A stretch of 38,695 nucleotides of DNA from Perkinsus olseni. Its lineage: Eukaryota > Perkinsozoa > Perkinsida > Perkinsidae. The notes under the pieces are model-generated. The model did no database searches, was not told the DNA's origin, and was given only the letters and a program-made list of their open reading frames with translations. The stretch spans positions 1 to 38,695 of the forward strand of contig JABANP010000497.1 of assembly GCA_013115135.1 (NCBI GenBank), written 5' to 3'. This document shows positions 30,300-38,695 of this stretch, one piece after another (the first letter of the stretch is position 1; the number at the start of each line of letters is the position of its first letter). A program made the position numbers and the translations under genes.

Positions 30300-30546
30300 G
30301 CTAGTCGTTTCCGATGATGATACTTGTTCTAGCTGCGTTACGATCACCGATTTCTGGAGTGGTAATTTGTGCATGGCAGTCGCGAGGAGTGGTCCTGCGG
30401 AGACGCGTGGACCACCTTCCAACTGCCTCTCTTCTCAGTTTCTCTATGCTACGTCGGCGTGAGCGGGTCTGCGACATTCCGCGTGACCTGCCCGCCGCCT
30501 TCCCGGGTGGAATTCAACCCTCCCACCCTCAACCTAAACCGAGACT
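30298..30546 (+). pseudogene. Cys-rich continuation in shifted frames
   Basis: After the TAA at 30297, protein-like sequence continues in another frame (LVVSDDDTCSSCVTITDFW) and then a third (EEWSCGDAWTTF, YVGVSGSATFRVTCP) to a stop at 30546. This could be the decayed C-terminus of the preceding secreted protein, or exons whose borders I cannot resolve. Confidence 0.3.
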
Positions 30547-32413
30547 GCGGGTGAGCCATGGGTTCCCAGGCTGGACGAGTCCAGTGTTTGGGTGCTTGCG
30601 TGTTCGCACGCCCAGCACTCCGGTGCAATGGCAGACGGGCCGGCGTTGCTCCTTGGCCTGTCGTCCTCAACAGAGGCACGTGATACATGCCCTGTTCAGG
30701 TGTGCCATAACCGTCCCTTTCTCCCAGTCCCCGCAGTCAGAGGTTTCAGTGCTACGATATATAATATATCATATATTAATTGCCTCCGTTCTGTAGTCAA
30801 ATGGAATAGTGGTAAACAGTTCATTCACTTCTAATCAGTACTGACTATTTTTGACTATGTTGAACGCATGTTGGCCTCCATCATGGAGGCCTTACGATGG
30901 TCTGCTTCGGCAGCGCAGAACTTCTGTAACAGAAGCCAAGATTCGATATCACCCTTTACTCTGGTTCGCCCAGTCAATGACCTATACGGTATTCAGGAAG
31001 ATCACTCGTGAGCGTATCCTTGTATTGCCTCTATAGTTGCACACCTTTGCGACTAGATACAATAGTTGCACAATCTGAGACTGTCAGTCTCACGCAAACA
31101 CGAGGTTTTCAATCCGCCTCATTCCACGCTTGTGTTACAGTCAACTAGAGCGCACAACATTGTGTCGCCATGGGCGTGTCTACTAGTCTGGCTCCGCCGG
31201 GAAAGGTGAGGCTGCTGAGAGGTGACCGCCATCGTGGTTACAGAGCGATTCTCTCGAGAGGAGAGCAGTAGTCTACTACTAGTAGAACATGATGTTGCTT
31301 TCCCACGCTTTGCTGATGTTCCACAAGGAGTCGCTTAGCCATTGTCGCTGCTTGCGGGCGAATTTATAGTTTGGTTGTGAGTGGGATTATGCCACTGGGA
31401 TATAGTCCTTGGCACTTAGCTTGAAACTGAGTCCCAAAGAGGATACTCCGCTTGCGAAGCTGACTAGCTGATACTCGCTGAAGCTGACAGTCTCCCTACA
31501 ATGTCGGCTGCAGCCAAAGAAGGGGGGTATGTGAGGTGGTGAGGGACGCACAGTCTGATTGGTTGTCCGGTTGAGTCCGTAATGTGGACTCCGCATGACA
31601 TAGCCAACGGGAGGGTTTGCAATGTGAATGCTCACGTGGTTAGTGACAGCGTGTGGAACTCGAGTTCTGTTGAGAGGTCAGTTTAAGCTCGCCGCTTCCG
31701 AGAGATATATCTGAAACTTGCAAGCAGGGCCCCCCTGCCAGGGGGCTAGAGCTTGATCCAAGAATCTGAAGAGCATTATCTCTCGCGCGTTGTTGCTATC
31801 CGGTCCACTTTTTGGTCCATGGTCCAATCTCGAACACTCAGATGCAGCGGCCTAAAACGCCGTCTCATATTAAGTTCCTCCACAGGTAACTGCTGACCCT
31901 GTCAATAGCCAGTGTCAGCCCGATAAGAAATGAGTATTACCATGATCACGAGAGACTAATGTTGATGAATATCCTGGATACTCATCATCATGATGATGAC
32001 TGTCATCATCATGATGATGAATATCTGATATCATCAGATGACATCATGAGTTTTCGCAGGTCCTCGGAGCTAAAAAGGGGGCCGTACGGTAGGCTCGTGT
32101 GGCGGAGCTGAAAAGACGGCTTGTACCATCCGGGCAGACGGCGCATGGTCCAACTGATGCGTCGCCTCCAGTGTGCCAGAAGATGACAAGAACTCTGTCC
32201 TCTGTGGCACAGATAGATTATTATGATTATTAATACTAACTTAATAATCATAAATGATAATTTATTCTCTTTGATCCTAATAGGATCATCTTACCCTACT
32301 CCGATATAGAGCCGATGCCTCGGACTGTCCGAGTCGGACAACACAACTCGTTGAATGGCATCAACAGCTTTATGATTCACCCTCATGTCCATCGTAACAG
32401 CACTACGGTCCTT
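30547..32413. other. No gene seen; palindromes and AT hairpin
   Basis: Frames here have no recognisable content. It contains an AT-rich hairpin (ATATATAATATAT near 30758-30778), single-base-centred palindromes at 30873, 30921, 31076, 31731, 32272 and 32319, and the CAT-repeat palindromes annotated below. Confidence 0.55.
31982..32020. repeat. Two copies of an 18-bp CAT/ATG palindrome
   Basis: TCATCATCATGATGATGA occurs at 31982-31999 and 32003-32020. Each copy is self-complementary, and each can also pair with the other. Related ATGATGACATCATG words occur at 35034-35050. Confidence 0.9.
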
Positions 32414-32689
32414 CTATTCGCTCGTGTCCTGCGCCGTGGAATCGGGCTCCTCGGCGGGTCTGCCAGAATAATGCCAGCCGGGTGAGTTGCTGTTGAGTAT
32501 CCTAACACGCTTGGGGGTGGATGGTATCTCATCGTAGCCCTCCTTTGGCGGGGACTCAGCTTTCGGCTTGTCCACTTTGGGCTGACTGTCGCCCTTCTTC
32601 GTCAATTTTCTGAAGGAGGAGGACCCTTCAGAGGGGTTGATAACAACAGCAGAGAGGACAGCGGCAACTGCGGTGATATCGAGTCGCAT
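32414..32689 (-). CDS. Small secreted protein, family member 1
   Basis: 91 residues. The start MRLDITAVAAVLSAVVINP is a clear signal peptide and is followed by SEGSSSFRKLTKKG, the family's shared post-signal motif ([PS/PT/PA]EGS then F/I and Lys/Arg). The mature part is short, charged and probably disordered (KPKAESPPKEG...), with no Cys. I chose this ATG because it aligns with the other two members and has the conserved block 28 nt upstream; the frame itself is open further upstream. Probably an extracellular or organelle-targeted protein of unknown role. Confidence 0.65.
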   Translation of the reverse strand: MRLDITAVAAVLSAVVINPSEGSSSFRKLTKKGDSQPKVDKPKAESPPKEGYDEIPSTPKRVRILNSNSPGWHYSGRPAEEPDSTAQDTSE

Positions 32690-32713
32690 TGGGGTGTGGA
32701 TAAGGCAGGGGGT

Positions 32714-32761
32714 AGGTGGGAAATGAATATTCGCGCGTTGTAAATGTTCCCCGGCGAGCGA
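32714..32761 (-). promoter_or_regulatory. Conserved upstream block, member 1
   Basis: Shares GGGAAATGAATATTCG and GGCGAGCG (as read on the + strand) with the blocks upstream of members 2 and 3, at similar distance from the ATG. Probably core promoter, transcript start or trans-splice region. Confidence 0.5.
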
Positions 32762-32999
32762 CATATCGCTTGCCAGGCTGGTGCCCACTGGTAGTGGTAG
32801 TGACAGGCTAGTCAAACCTTACACAAAGTCAAGAAACTCGGGCTGCTGTTCGAGGCAGCTCTACGGCACTCTTGGTGGTGGAGCGGTACGAACTCGGAAT
32901 CCAACTCGTAATCGTACGATTCTAGGCTATACTAGGATGATGGGCGAATCAGTTAAAATACTGATAACCCATACGACGATGTGGATGGCAGCACTGTAG

Positions 33000-34332
33000 G
33001 TCAGTCCATCAATTGCAGTACGACAGTCACTTAAGGTTACTTTTCACATTGCATAAGGAAATATGTTCATCCTTGCCACACTTTACCCTTCATTAAGACG
33101 TCCCCGAGGTACGTCCCTTCTACTACTGGCTGCATCTCGGTCAGCATGAGACCAGGACAAACCAGGTTCTTACTAGGTATGTCCAATTGGCTAATCCAAT
33201 TGGAATCGCGTCTCCTATCCAATCTGGGTTGAAGGTGCCATTCCTCTCGTAGTGTTCTCGCCGTGATTCTCGGGATCGACGGCTGACTCCCCATTGGACG
33301 CCTACAAGGTTTGACTATGAAATAGCCGATCATTTTGCGGAATCCCGACCAATTCACTGGGTCAAGTTTTTATATTACAATCAATTGTGTAATACAATGG
33401 AACTCCCTGAGACCTCCCACGATCAGACGCCCTCCCCGCAGGACATTTTACACTATCGTTTGTATCATTGCTGGATCGCCGGACTCCAAGTATCTGTTTG
33501 TTTGTTTTGGGTCTTTTCATGAACGCGTGAGTTCTGAAAGTGCCAGAAACTACGAAGCACTCTGCTCTAGGCTCCTTCTACTAGCGTTCAGTTTTCTCTC
33601 ATCTTTTCGGCGAATCACTAATTGTCGGTGGGATATGAGTTGGACTTTGCCAAGAGCAAGTGGTAACTTGAAACTTCCCATCTCTATTCTCCCCAGGGGT
33701 GTATTGAGCTGGCCTCTCTTCAGCTGAAGGCCCGGCGTCGCCGGGCCGGCGATTCTCCCTTCTTTGTCTGACGACGTCGAGGGAGCCTTGCAGGGACTCC
33801 CTCGAGCGTTTATATCCCCTGGCCTTGCAGTCCGTCCCTTTCTGCCAAGAGTGCTCGTTTCTTGATAATACGAGACTGGTCGGCCGAGCGTGAGCGCAGT
33901 GGTGCGAACAGGACCAGTTGCATCTCAATTGTTTCCATTTTTCGAGAACAACCTGGCCTGTAAGCTAGAGAAGAACCATGGAGAAAAGTCAATTGTTGAT
34001 AACAAGTTGTTTTTTCTCAAGACCGAAGGCCCCTCGCCGATGGGCCATCGGGATCAATCACTTAGTATGGCGCCGTCTCACCTACGGGCACCGCGCTCCT
34101 GCAACAACGCTTAGACAGCGTTTCTCTGCGCACAGTGTGCAGGGATGCACTCTCACTAGACAGCTGAAGCTCCCACAAGGAGCGTCAGATTGGGTTGACT
34201 GAGGCAACGCAACTCGGAAGATGATTGAACACCCGTATGATCATGATTGATAAACATGTAAATTGTGATTGCCCAGCAGCTATAGAACTTAACTACTCGC
34301 CACCTGGATTCTCAGTGACTGAGTCTGGAGAC
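33000..34332. other. No recognised gene
   Basis: Two or three frames of 90-130 codons are open (33067-33357 -, 33335-33727 +, 33599-33928 -) but none shows a motif, signal peptide or the conserved upstream block. A palindrome with 10-bp arms (GACTGAGTCT) and a GG centre lies at 34317-34338. Confidence 0.5.
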
Positions 34333-34620
34333 TCAGTCTGAGCCTGGGGCCTCCAACGTCAATCCATCAGTGATATACTTCTTCAGCTTGACCTGCTTGT
34401 CTCTCTTCTCCTGCTCTTTAGTCGGATCATAAGAATCCTTAGATTTCCCATCCTTTTTTTTCTCCTCCATTTCACCCGTGGCGATTTCACCCGCGGCGAT
34501 TTCACCCGCGAGTGCATTCTTGTCCTTCCAGGTACCTCTCCTCCTCTTGAAGAAGGACCCCTCAGTGGGACTGATAAGGACAGCAGAGAACACGGCGATG
34601 GCGGCGATACCGAGACGCAT
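34333..34620 (-). CDS. Small secreted protein, family member 2
   Basis: 95 residues. Signal peptide MRLGIAAIAVFSAVLISP is followed by TEGSFFKRRRGTWKDKN, matching members 1 and 3 around the predicted cleavage site. Next come three near-identical short repeats (AGEIAAGEIATGEM) and a Lys/Glu/Asp-rich helical tail (KEQEKRDKQVKLKKYI). No Cys or enzymatic motif. Family similarity is confined to the first ~30 residues. Confidence 0.7.
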   Translation of the reverse strand: MRLGIAAIAVFSAVLISPTEGSFFKRRRGTWKDKNALAGEIAAGEIATGEMEEKKKDGKSKDSYDPTKEQEKRDKQVKLKKYITDGLTLEAPGSD

Positions 34621-34652
34621 TTGAATGGAAGAGCTTAAAATGCGACAGGAAA

Positions 34653-34700
34653 GCGGGAAAGGTGACTTTGTGCGTGATCGATAATGCCGGGCGAGCGAGG
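34653..34700 (-). promoter_or_regulatory. Conserved upstream block, member 2
   Basis: Contains GGGAAAGGTGACTTTGTGCG, ATCGATAATG and GGCGAGCG as read on the + strand, about 33-80 nt before the ATG. ATCGATA is shared with member 3 and GGCGAGCG with member 1. Confidence 0.5.
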
Positions 34701-34862
34701 TACCCCTTAGCAGTCAGTAGCACGATCCGGAGGCCTCGGCAAAGAGACTGGAGCATGCCAGCAAACCAGGGGCTATTCGGAATGGGCCACTTCAAATGGT
34801 CGCCTTGTCGGGGGAACACTTATCGGATCATCAACTTCATGCTGAATCGGCCTGAATTATGA

Positions 34863-36173
34863 TCGGCCTCGAATCTTACGCGTGCGTGAGAAGAATCAGA
34901 GTGCATTCAATGCACTCCGAGACAATCCAGTCCGGGGGGACTCGGTGAACTCAGTGAGTCGTAACAGGTTGTTGGAATAACTACATGTGAGTCACTTGTC
35001 ACATCTATCTAGGTGTCAAACCATGTGAGTCACATGATGACATCATGATGATGTGACGCCCAGCAGCTCAAGAGTTACAAACTGCAAGCCCAGTGAAACC
35101 GTTCGTCTCGCTGAAAGCATGCCTGACTGTCCTCAGTTCCGCATCTTTGTGGATGTACTCACGGAAGTCTATAATCAACTCGAATAGATCAAACGGCGAG
35201 ATCGAGAGCTGACTGCGTCCGGGTGCGACTCGATCGCGCTCGAGAAAAGCCGTGCTAAACAGTTACACGCGCCAGCGCTGCCAAATCGGAATCGTGCGCC
35301 CTTACTCTAGGAATTGACACCAGTGGTCACCACTGAGTGGTACTGTCGTTGCACCAGTGCCCACGTAGGAAATTCCTACTAGGAATCAGATCGTATTTGG
35401 ACGGAAACACCGAGCGATGATTTCGCCTCGCTAACGATTGCCGATCCGAATCGCATTCCCGACCTCGTTATCCGCAAATGAATCTTTGTCGAAATTTGTA
35501 TGGCTGGCATTTGCATGGTCGGTATTCGACTTTCCGTCTTACACGACACGTGATAGATACCAACAAAGTGTTTGTCTTAATGGTTGGCAAAAATGATACT
35601 CGTGTCATTCCCAACCACTAGGTGGCTCCTGGAGAATTCAGCCGCCTCACACCAGGCTGTTTCACCGCGGCGGCCACGAACGGAATCCTTATCTCATCAA
35701 GTCATATCTCTGGTCTGATCTCATCAAGACAGGCGCCACTCGAAGAGTGACACTCGTTCGCTTCTACTTCTCCAGTATTGACACTACAGTAGTACCGCTA
35801 TGAGCGGCGCTTATAAGTTGTAACCACACACATTGGTATAGTTATAAGCTATAACTATGCCAAGGTGTTTGGTCCGTCCAGTACTGAGTTACAGTTCGTG
35901 CTATTAACCAGGCTCACTCAAGATCAGTAATAGAAGGGCTCGTAAGTGAGTCAAACACCTGGGAACATGTGCAACGTGCAAATTGCACACTATTATTAAA
36001 TTTGTCTCCAAAAAATTGCGGAGTTTAATTTGGATTTTCCTCACTCCGCAAGAGAAATTATCGCGGGTACAGCATGCGAGATACCCTCGTCTCAGTCACC
36101 ATACTCCAACTCGTCGGCCGAATTCATTTAACACATCAAGAACGCATGGTCGTCACAGCAACATCTCAATCAA
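34863..36173. other. No gene seen; dense hairpins
   Basis: Contains single-base-centred palindromes at 34899, 35321 and 35365, the imperfect palindrome GTCACAT...ATGTGAC at 35029-35057, and a long hairpin at 35828-35868. No coding signal was recognised. Confidence 0.55.
35828..35868. repeat. Long hairpin (41 nt)
   Basis: Outer arms ACACATTGG / CCAAGGTGT (one mismatch) enclose inner arms ATAGTTATA / TATAACTAT around AGC. As RNA it would form a stable stem-loop; the role is unknown. Confidence 0.75.
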
Positions 36174-36932
36174 CTATTGGTTATATCCAGTATGGAATAA
36201 TGGATCTTCATACCACGAGTCAACAGGAACGGGTCCGGCGACTTTAGTGAAGTCCTCGTCGTCTTCGCTCCCGAAGTGCTCATACCTCTCTTGCCCGGTC
36301 GCCACGGCTCCCTTATCTCGGCTTGTGAATAATTCGAACATCTGCCCAACACGGGATAGTTTCTTCTTTGCGTCCTTGGGTACGCCGGCCGCATCGGTCA
36401 CTTCCGCACCTAGTGGGTCACCAACACTCCTAGGAGAATTATTAGTAGAACGCAAGCCGGTGCTGCGGCCGGATCCGAGAGAAGGACGCATCATCGACGC
36501 TTCATCAGCTTCATCCGTGATCAGGACCTGGCCATCACCCCTCCTTGTTGACTTCCGCAAAAAATTGAACTTGCTAAAAGCAGTCCTCGAGCTGCTGGTG
36601 ATGTCTGAAGACTCCGGTGAAGAGTTCATTTTCGAAGAGTTCTCATTTTCTTCATCGTCGAATAGGAAGCCTTCACGACTTTTCTTCTTCGACCTCGTCA
36701 GCGAAATGCGCCTGTGTGGCTTAGCTCTGAAGTCACCAGGAGCAGCGTCCATGGGATGGTCCATCGTCGAAGAATCTCGGGGCTCATCATCAACCAGCTG
36801 CCCCCATCCATCCTTGGACTTGCTGATGGACTTCTGGAAGAGCTTTTTGATGCCACTGCCTTCGGCGGGTGTTTGGATGACAGCAGCTAAGTATATAGCA
36901 CTGGCTGCGCCGATAACAGAGTTGAGATGCAT
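36174..36932 (-). CDS. Secreted protein, family member 3 (long)
   Basis: 252 residues. MHLNSVIGAASAIYLAAVI is a signal peptide, followed by QTPAEGSGIKKLFQKS, the same EGS-plus-basic motif as members 1 and 2. The mature chain is long, highly charged and apparently disordered (KKKSREGFLFDDEENENSS, SSPESSDITSSSRTAF), with an acidic stretch near the C-terminus (HFGSEDDEDF) and no Cys. Its N-terminal likeness and shared upstream block place it in one family with its smaller neighbours, about 1.5-2 kb apart on the same strand. Such clusters of secreted paralogues are common for host-interaction proteins, but that is inference only. Confidence 0.7.
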   Translation of the reverse strand: MHLNSVIGAASAIYLAAVIQTPAEGSGIKKLFQKSISKSKDGWGQLVDDEPRDSSTMDHPMDAAPGDFRAKPHRRISLTRSKKKSREGFLFDDEENENSSKMNSSPESSDITSSSRTAFSKFNFLRKSTRRGDGQVLITDEADEASMMRPSLGSGRSTGLRSTNNSPRSVGDPLGAEVTDAAGVPKDAKKKLSRVGQMFELFTSRDKGAVATGQERYEHFGSEDDEDFTKVAGPVPVDSWYEDPLFHTGYNQ

Positions 36933-36969
36933 TGAGAGGGAAAGAATGTATCTCGAATGGCAGGGAGAG

Positions 36970-37017
36970 TGTGGAAAGAAGTTATTCGTGCATAATCGAT
37001 AGTGGAAGACGAGCGCG
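36970..37017 (-). promoter_or_regulatory. Conserved upstream block, member 3
   Basis: Contains TGGAAAGAAGTTATTCGTGC, ATCGATAGTG and GACGAGCG as read on the + strand, about 38-85 nt before the ATG, aligning with the blocks at 32714 and 34653. Confidence 0.5.
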
Positions 37018-37138
37018 ACTATTGCGCATCGCTCGACTATTCGCGATTCCAGATAGATAAATAATTTATCAGAAATTCGAGCGACTCTAAGAGTCTTCTA
37101 GTGTCGTCTGGATTACAGACTCTGTGTCTTCTAGTACA

Positions 37139-37855
37139 GGAGCCAATTAAAGTGCCCACTTTTCCAAGTCCAAGTGGAGGGAAAGTAGTCCTTTCCAAAC
37201 TTGGAGAAAAATAGTCTATTAAAGTGCAGCAATGTCCCAGGGGATATCTCCAAGTACTTGGATCCACGCGCAGGGTCCTGTTTCCAATCCAAGTGAACAC
37301 TTCCACGAGAGCGCGGATTAAAGTGCGCGATTTCCATGTTCCGGAGGAGGGTCATTTTTCCACCAGTCGCGCGACTCCGAAGCGCAACCCGTTTTTTCCA
37401 AGTGCACTCGTAACTTGATAGGGAGCAATAATTGTAGGCGGAAACAATATTTCCCGGGCATGGTCACGTCCCAAGACGATAACTATACCTTTCAAAGACA
37501 CCCAACCGGTGACCAGGTCACCTTATTATAAGGCTTATTCTAAATTCTCGAAGGTTCGGTTTCCCAAGTACCACGAGAACGTTACGGAAAACGTTAAGTA
37601 CAAGGAAAAGGTGGAGGGTTTTCGTCTTCCAAGTACCAAGTTTCTCCAAGCTGGGTGCCATTCTCCATGTTGGTACTTTAATTCGAGAAAGGTCGCCCGG
37701 GGAAGGCGTCTTGGAAAATTTGCCCAGAAAGTCGACCTTTCCGAGTACCATCACTTTAATGGAGCGTCGGTGGGAAAACCGACCCAGGGATATGGAACCC
37801 GGATTTGTCGCCGTGGACTTGGAACCCGGAAAGGCTTAGCACTTTAATTGGCTCC
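37139..37855. repeat. Inverted-repeat-bounded element (~717 bp)
   Basis: A perfect 17-bp inverted repeat (GGAGCCAATTAAAGTGC) lies at 37139-37155 and 37839-37855. The left half has three ATTAAAGTGC words and the right half three ACTTTAA words in the opposite sense, with many CCAAGT/ACTTGG words between. This looks like a non-autonomous foldback or MITE-like element. No transposase or clear target duplication is visible. Confidence 0.6.
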
Positions 37856-38010
37856 AGGTTTCCAAAGGAGACCCGCATCACTTCCAGGAGCATCACTCCA
37901 CACTCCACCCGCCCGCCTGGGGCCTCAGTTGGCGTTGGGACCAAAGACACCTAAAGCAAAGCCACGAATCAGTCGCGTCGAAGGAATCTTGCAATTGACG
38001 CGACGCATAA

Positions 38011-38080
38011 TTAACGGATGTGAAAGTTTCACATCCGTTAAACGGGAAACACTGGATGTTTAACATCCAGTGTTTCCCGT
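38011..38080. repeat. Two abutting perfect palindromes
   Basis: 38011-38041 has 15-bp arms (TTAACGGATGTGAAA) around a single G; 38042-38080 has 19-bp arms (ACGGGAAACACTGGATGTT) around a single T. They abut with no base between them, and neither has a mismatch. Confidence 0.97.
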
Positions 38081-38650
38081 GAGGTCGAAAAGCTATCGGA
38101 TACAGGTCAGGAGCATGAGCACGCGAGCGTCCAACCACCAGACGATAGCGACTCAAGTTTGCAGGCGTATTCGGATGTTTTTCCGCATACTTGCGGCCTA
38201 TAAGTCACAGTATTTCATACCCTCCCCTCCAGCAGCACTACAAAGTTCGTTGCAGGCTGCCTCCTCGCTGCTACAATTAAGTGAGTTCCTCCGAAGAATT
38301 CTCTTGCATGAAAATTCTGCGTTGCACTCGGAAGCTTTTCCCAGAGGCATGTCTCTTCTTCAAGGCGAGAGGGGCAGGTAAAACGTCTCCTGAAGAACGG
38401 TGTCATTCATGTGGAAGACCGACAAGACAGATGGATTGCAGGTCGTTCCTGTATTTTCAGCTAACGCTCGAAGCGTACTTGAGCCGCAGGAATCCCGGAA
38501 TCACCAGTTTTTCGCAACTCCGGCTTAGGCGAACCGCCGCAGTTGACTTCGAGCTTGCAAGGAAAGGGAATTGCCTCTCGTAAGGGGCATGCCCCGAGCT
38601 TTTATCGCTATGTTCAGCGACAAGCCTACTTTCAAACCTGTAGCAGTATC
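38081..38650. other. No recognised gene before tRNA
   Basis: Short frames only, without motifs. The sequence leads up to the partial tRNA at the window end. Confidence 0.5.
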
Positions 38651-38695
38651 GACAGTTTGGCCGAGTGGTCTAAGGCGCTAGCTTCAGGCGTTAGT
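38651..38695 (+). tRNA. tRNA-Leu (CAG), 5' part, cut by window end
   Basis: Acceptor strand GACAGTT, T8 G9, and a Leu-type D-arm GCCGAGTGGTCTAAGGC. The anticodon arm has stem CTAGC/GTTAG and loop TTCAGGC, so the anticodon is CAG (38685-38687). The variable and T arms lie beyond the window. Confidence 0.85.

Larger units (their letters stand above)
25868..38080. repeat. Set of single-base-centred perfect palindromes
   Basis: Perfect inverted repeats with exactly one unpaired centre base, arm lengths in bp: 25868-25882 (7), 26026-26040 (7), 26097-26111 (7), 26326-26346 (10), 26409-26423 (7), 26764-26780 (8), 27279-27295 (8), 27400-27414 (7), 28684-28700 (8), 30873-30891 (9), 30921-30935 (7), 31076-31092 (8), 31731-31745 (7), 32272-32288 (8), 32319-32333 (7), 34899-34917 (9), 35321-35335 (7), 35365-35379 (7), 37508-37522 (7), 38011-38041 (15), 38042-38080 (19). 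Arm sequences are unrelated to one another. Found by eye, so the list may be incomplete. Confidence 0.85.

Noticed and set aside
30314..30796. 160-codon + strand frame
   Set aside because: Arg-rich composition with no motif, overlapping better protein-like sequence in other frames.
33810..33900. Possible fourth copy of the secreted-family upstream block (TTGATAATACG...GGCCGAGCG)
   Set aside because: No ATG with a signal peptide follows on the - strand, and the match is weak.
35983..37002. Long + strand open frame (339 codons)
   Set aside because: It is the antisense of the secreted protein at 36174-36932, which has a signal peptide, family likeness and an upstream block; the + frame has none.

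Overview
Organism: this is a eukaryotic nuclear window, most likely from an alveolate protist resembling Perkinsus. That is an inference from short GT-AG introns (42 to a few hundred nt), a DIRS-order element next to a BEL/Pao-like LTR element, and lineage-specific secreted proteins. No rRNA or other taxonomic marker is present.

Left third (1-13 kb): host genes on the + strand. A gene at 2574-5324 encodes a six-helix membrane protein with a PAS-like domain. A ~16-exon AAAP-type amino acid transporter lies at 5908-10658, and a two-exon alpha-helical protein at 10746-12781. Introns and spacers here are peppered with three unrelated short motifs. One of them, GTATCTTAGGTTGATGCTAG, also forms a 16-copy minisatellite inside a transporter intron. 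Another intron is almost entirely an antisense tRNA-like sequence.

Middle (13-26 kb): a nested transposon stack. A tyrosine-recombinase (DIRS-order) retrotransposon on the - strand (gag, RT/RNase H, YR; split direct repeats A1...B1-A2-B2) sits in an older + strand reading frame at 13030-13256 / 25551-26018, which rejoins in frame if the element is removed. A BEL/Pao-like LTR element (19598-25224, identical 186-bp LTRs) has in turn inserted into the DIRS 5' leader. That LTR copy carries several frameshifts and a clean 563-bp inversion of its RT palm.

Right third (26-38.7 kb): gene-poor DNA with a 3' LINE fragment, a secreted-protein gene with disrupted frames, and three - strand genes for small secreted proteins that share an N-terminus and an upstream block. 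A tRNA-Leu begins at the window edge. This part is strikingly rich in perfect palindromes whose arms are separated by exactly one base (at least 21 with arms of 7-19 bp), the most unusual signal in the window.
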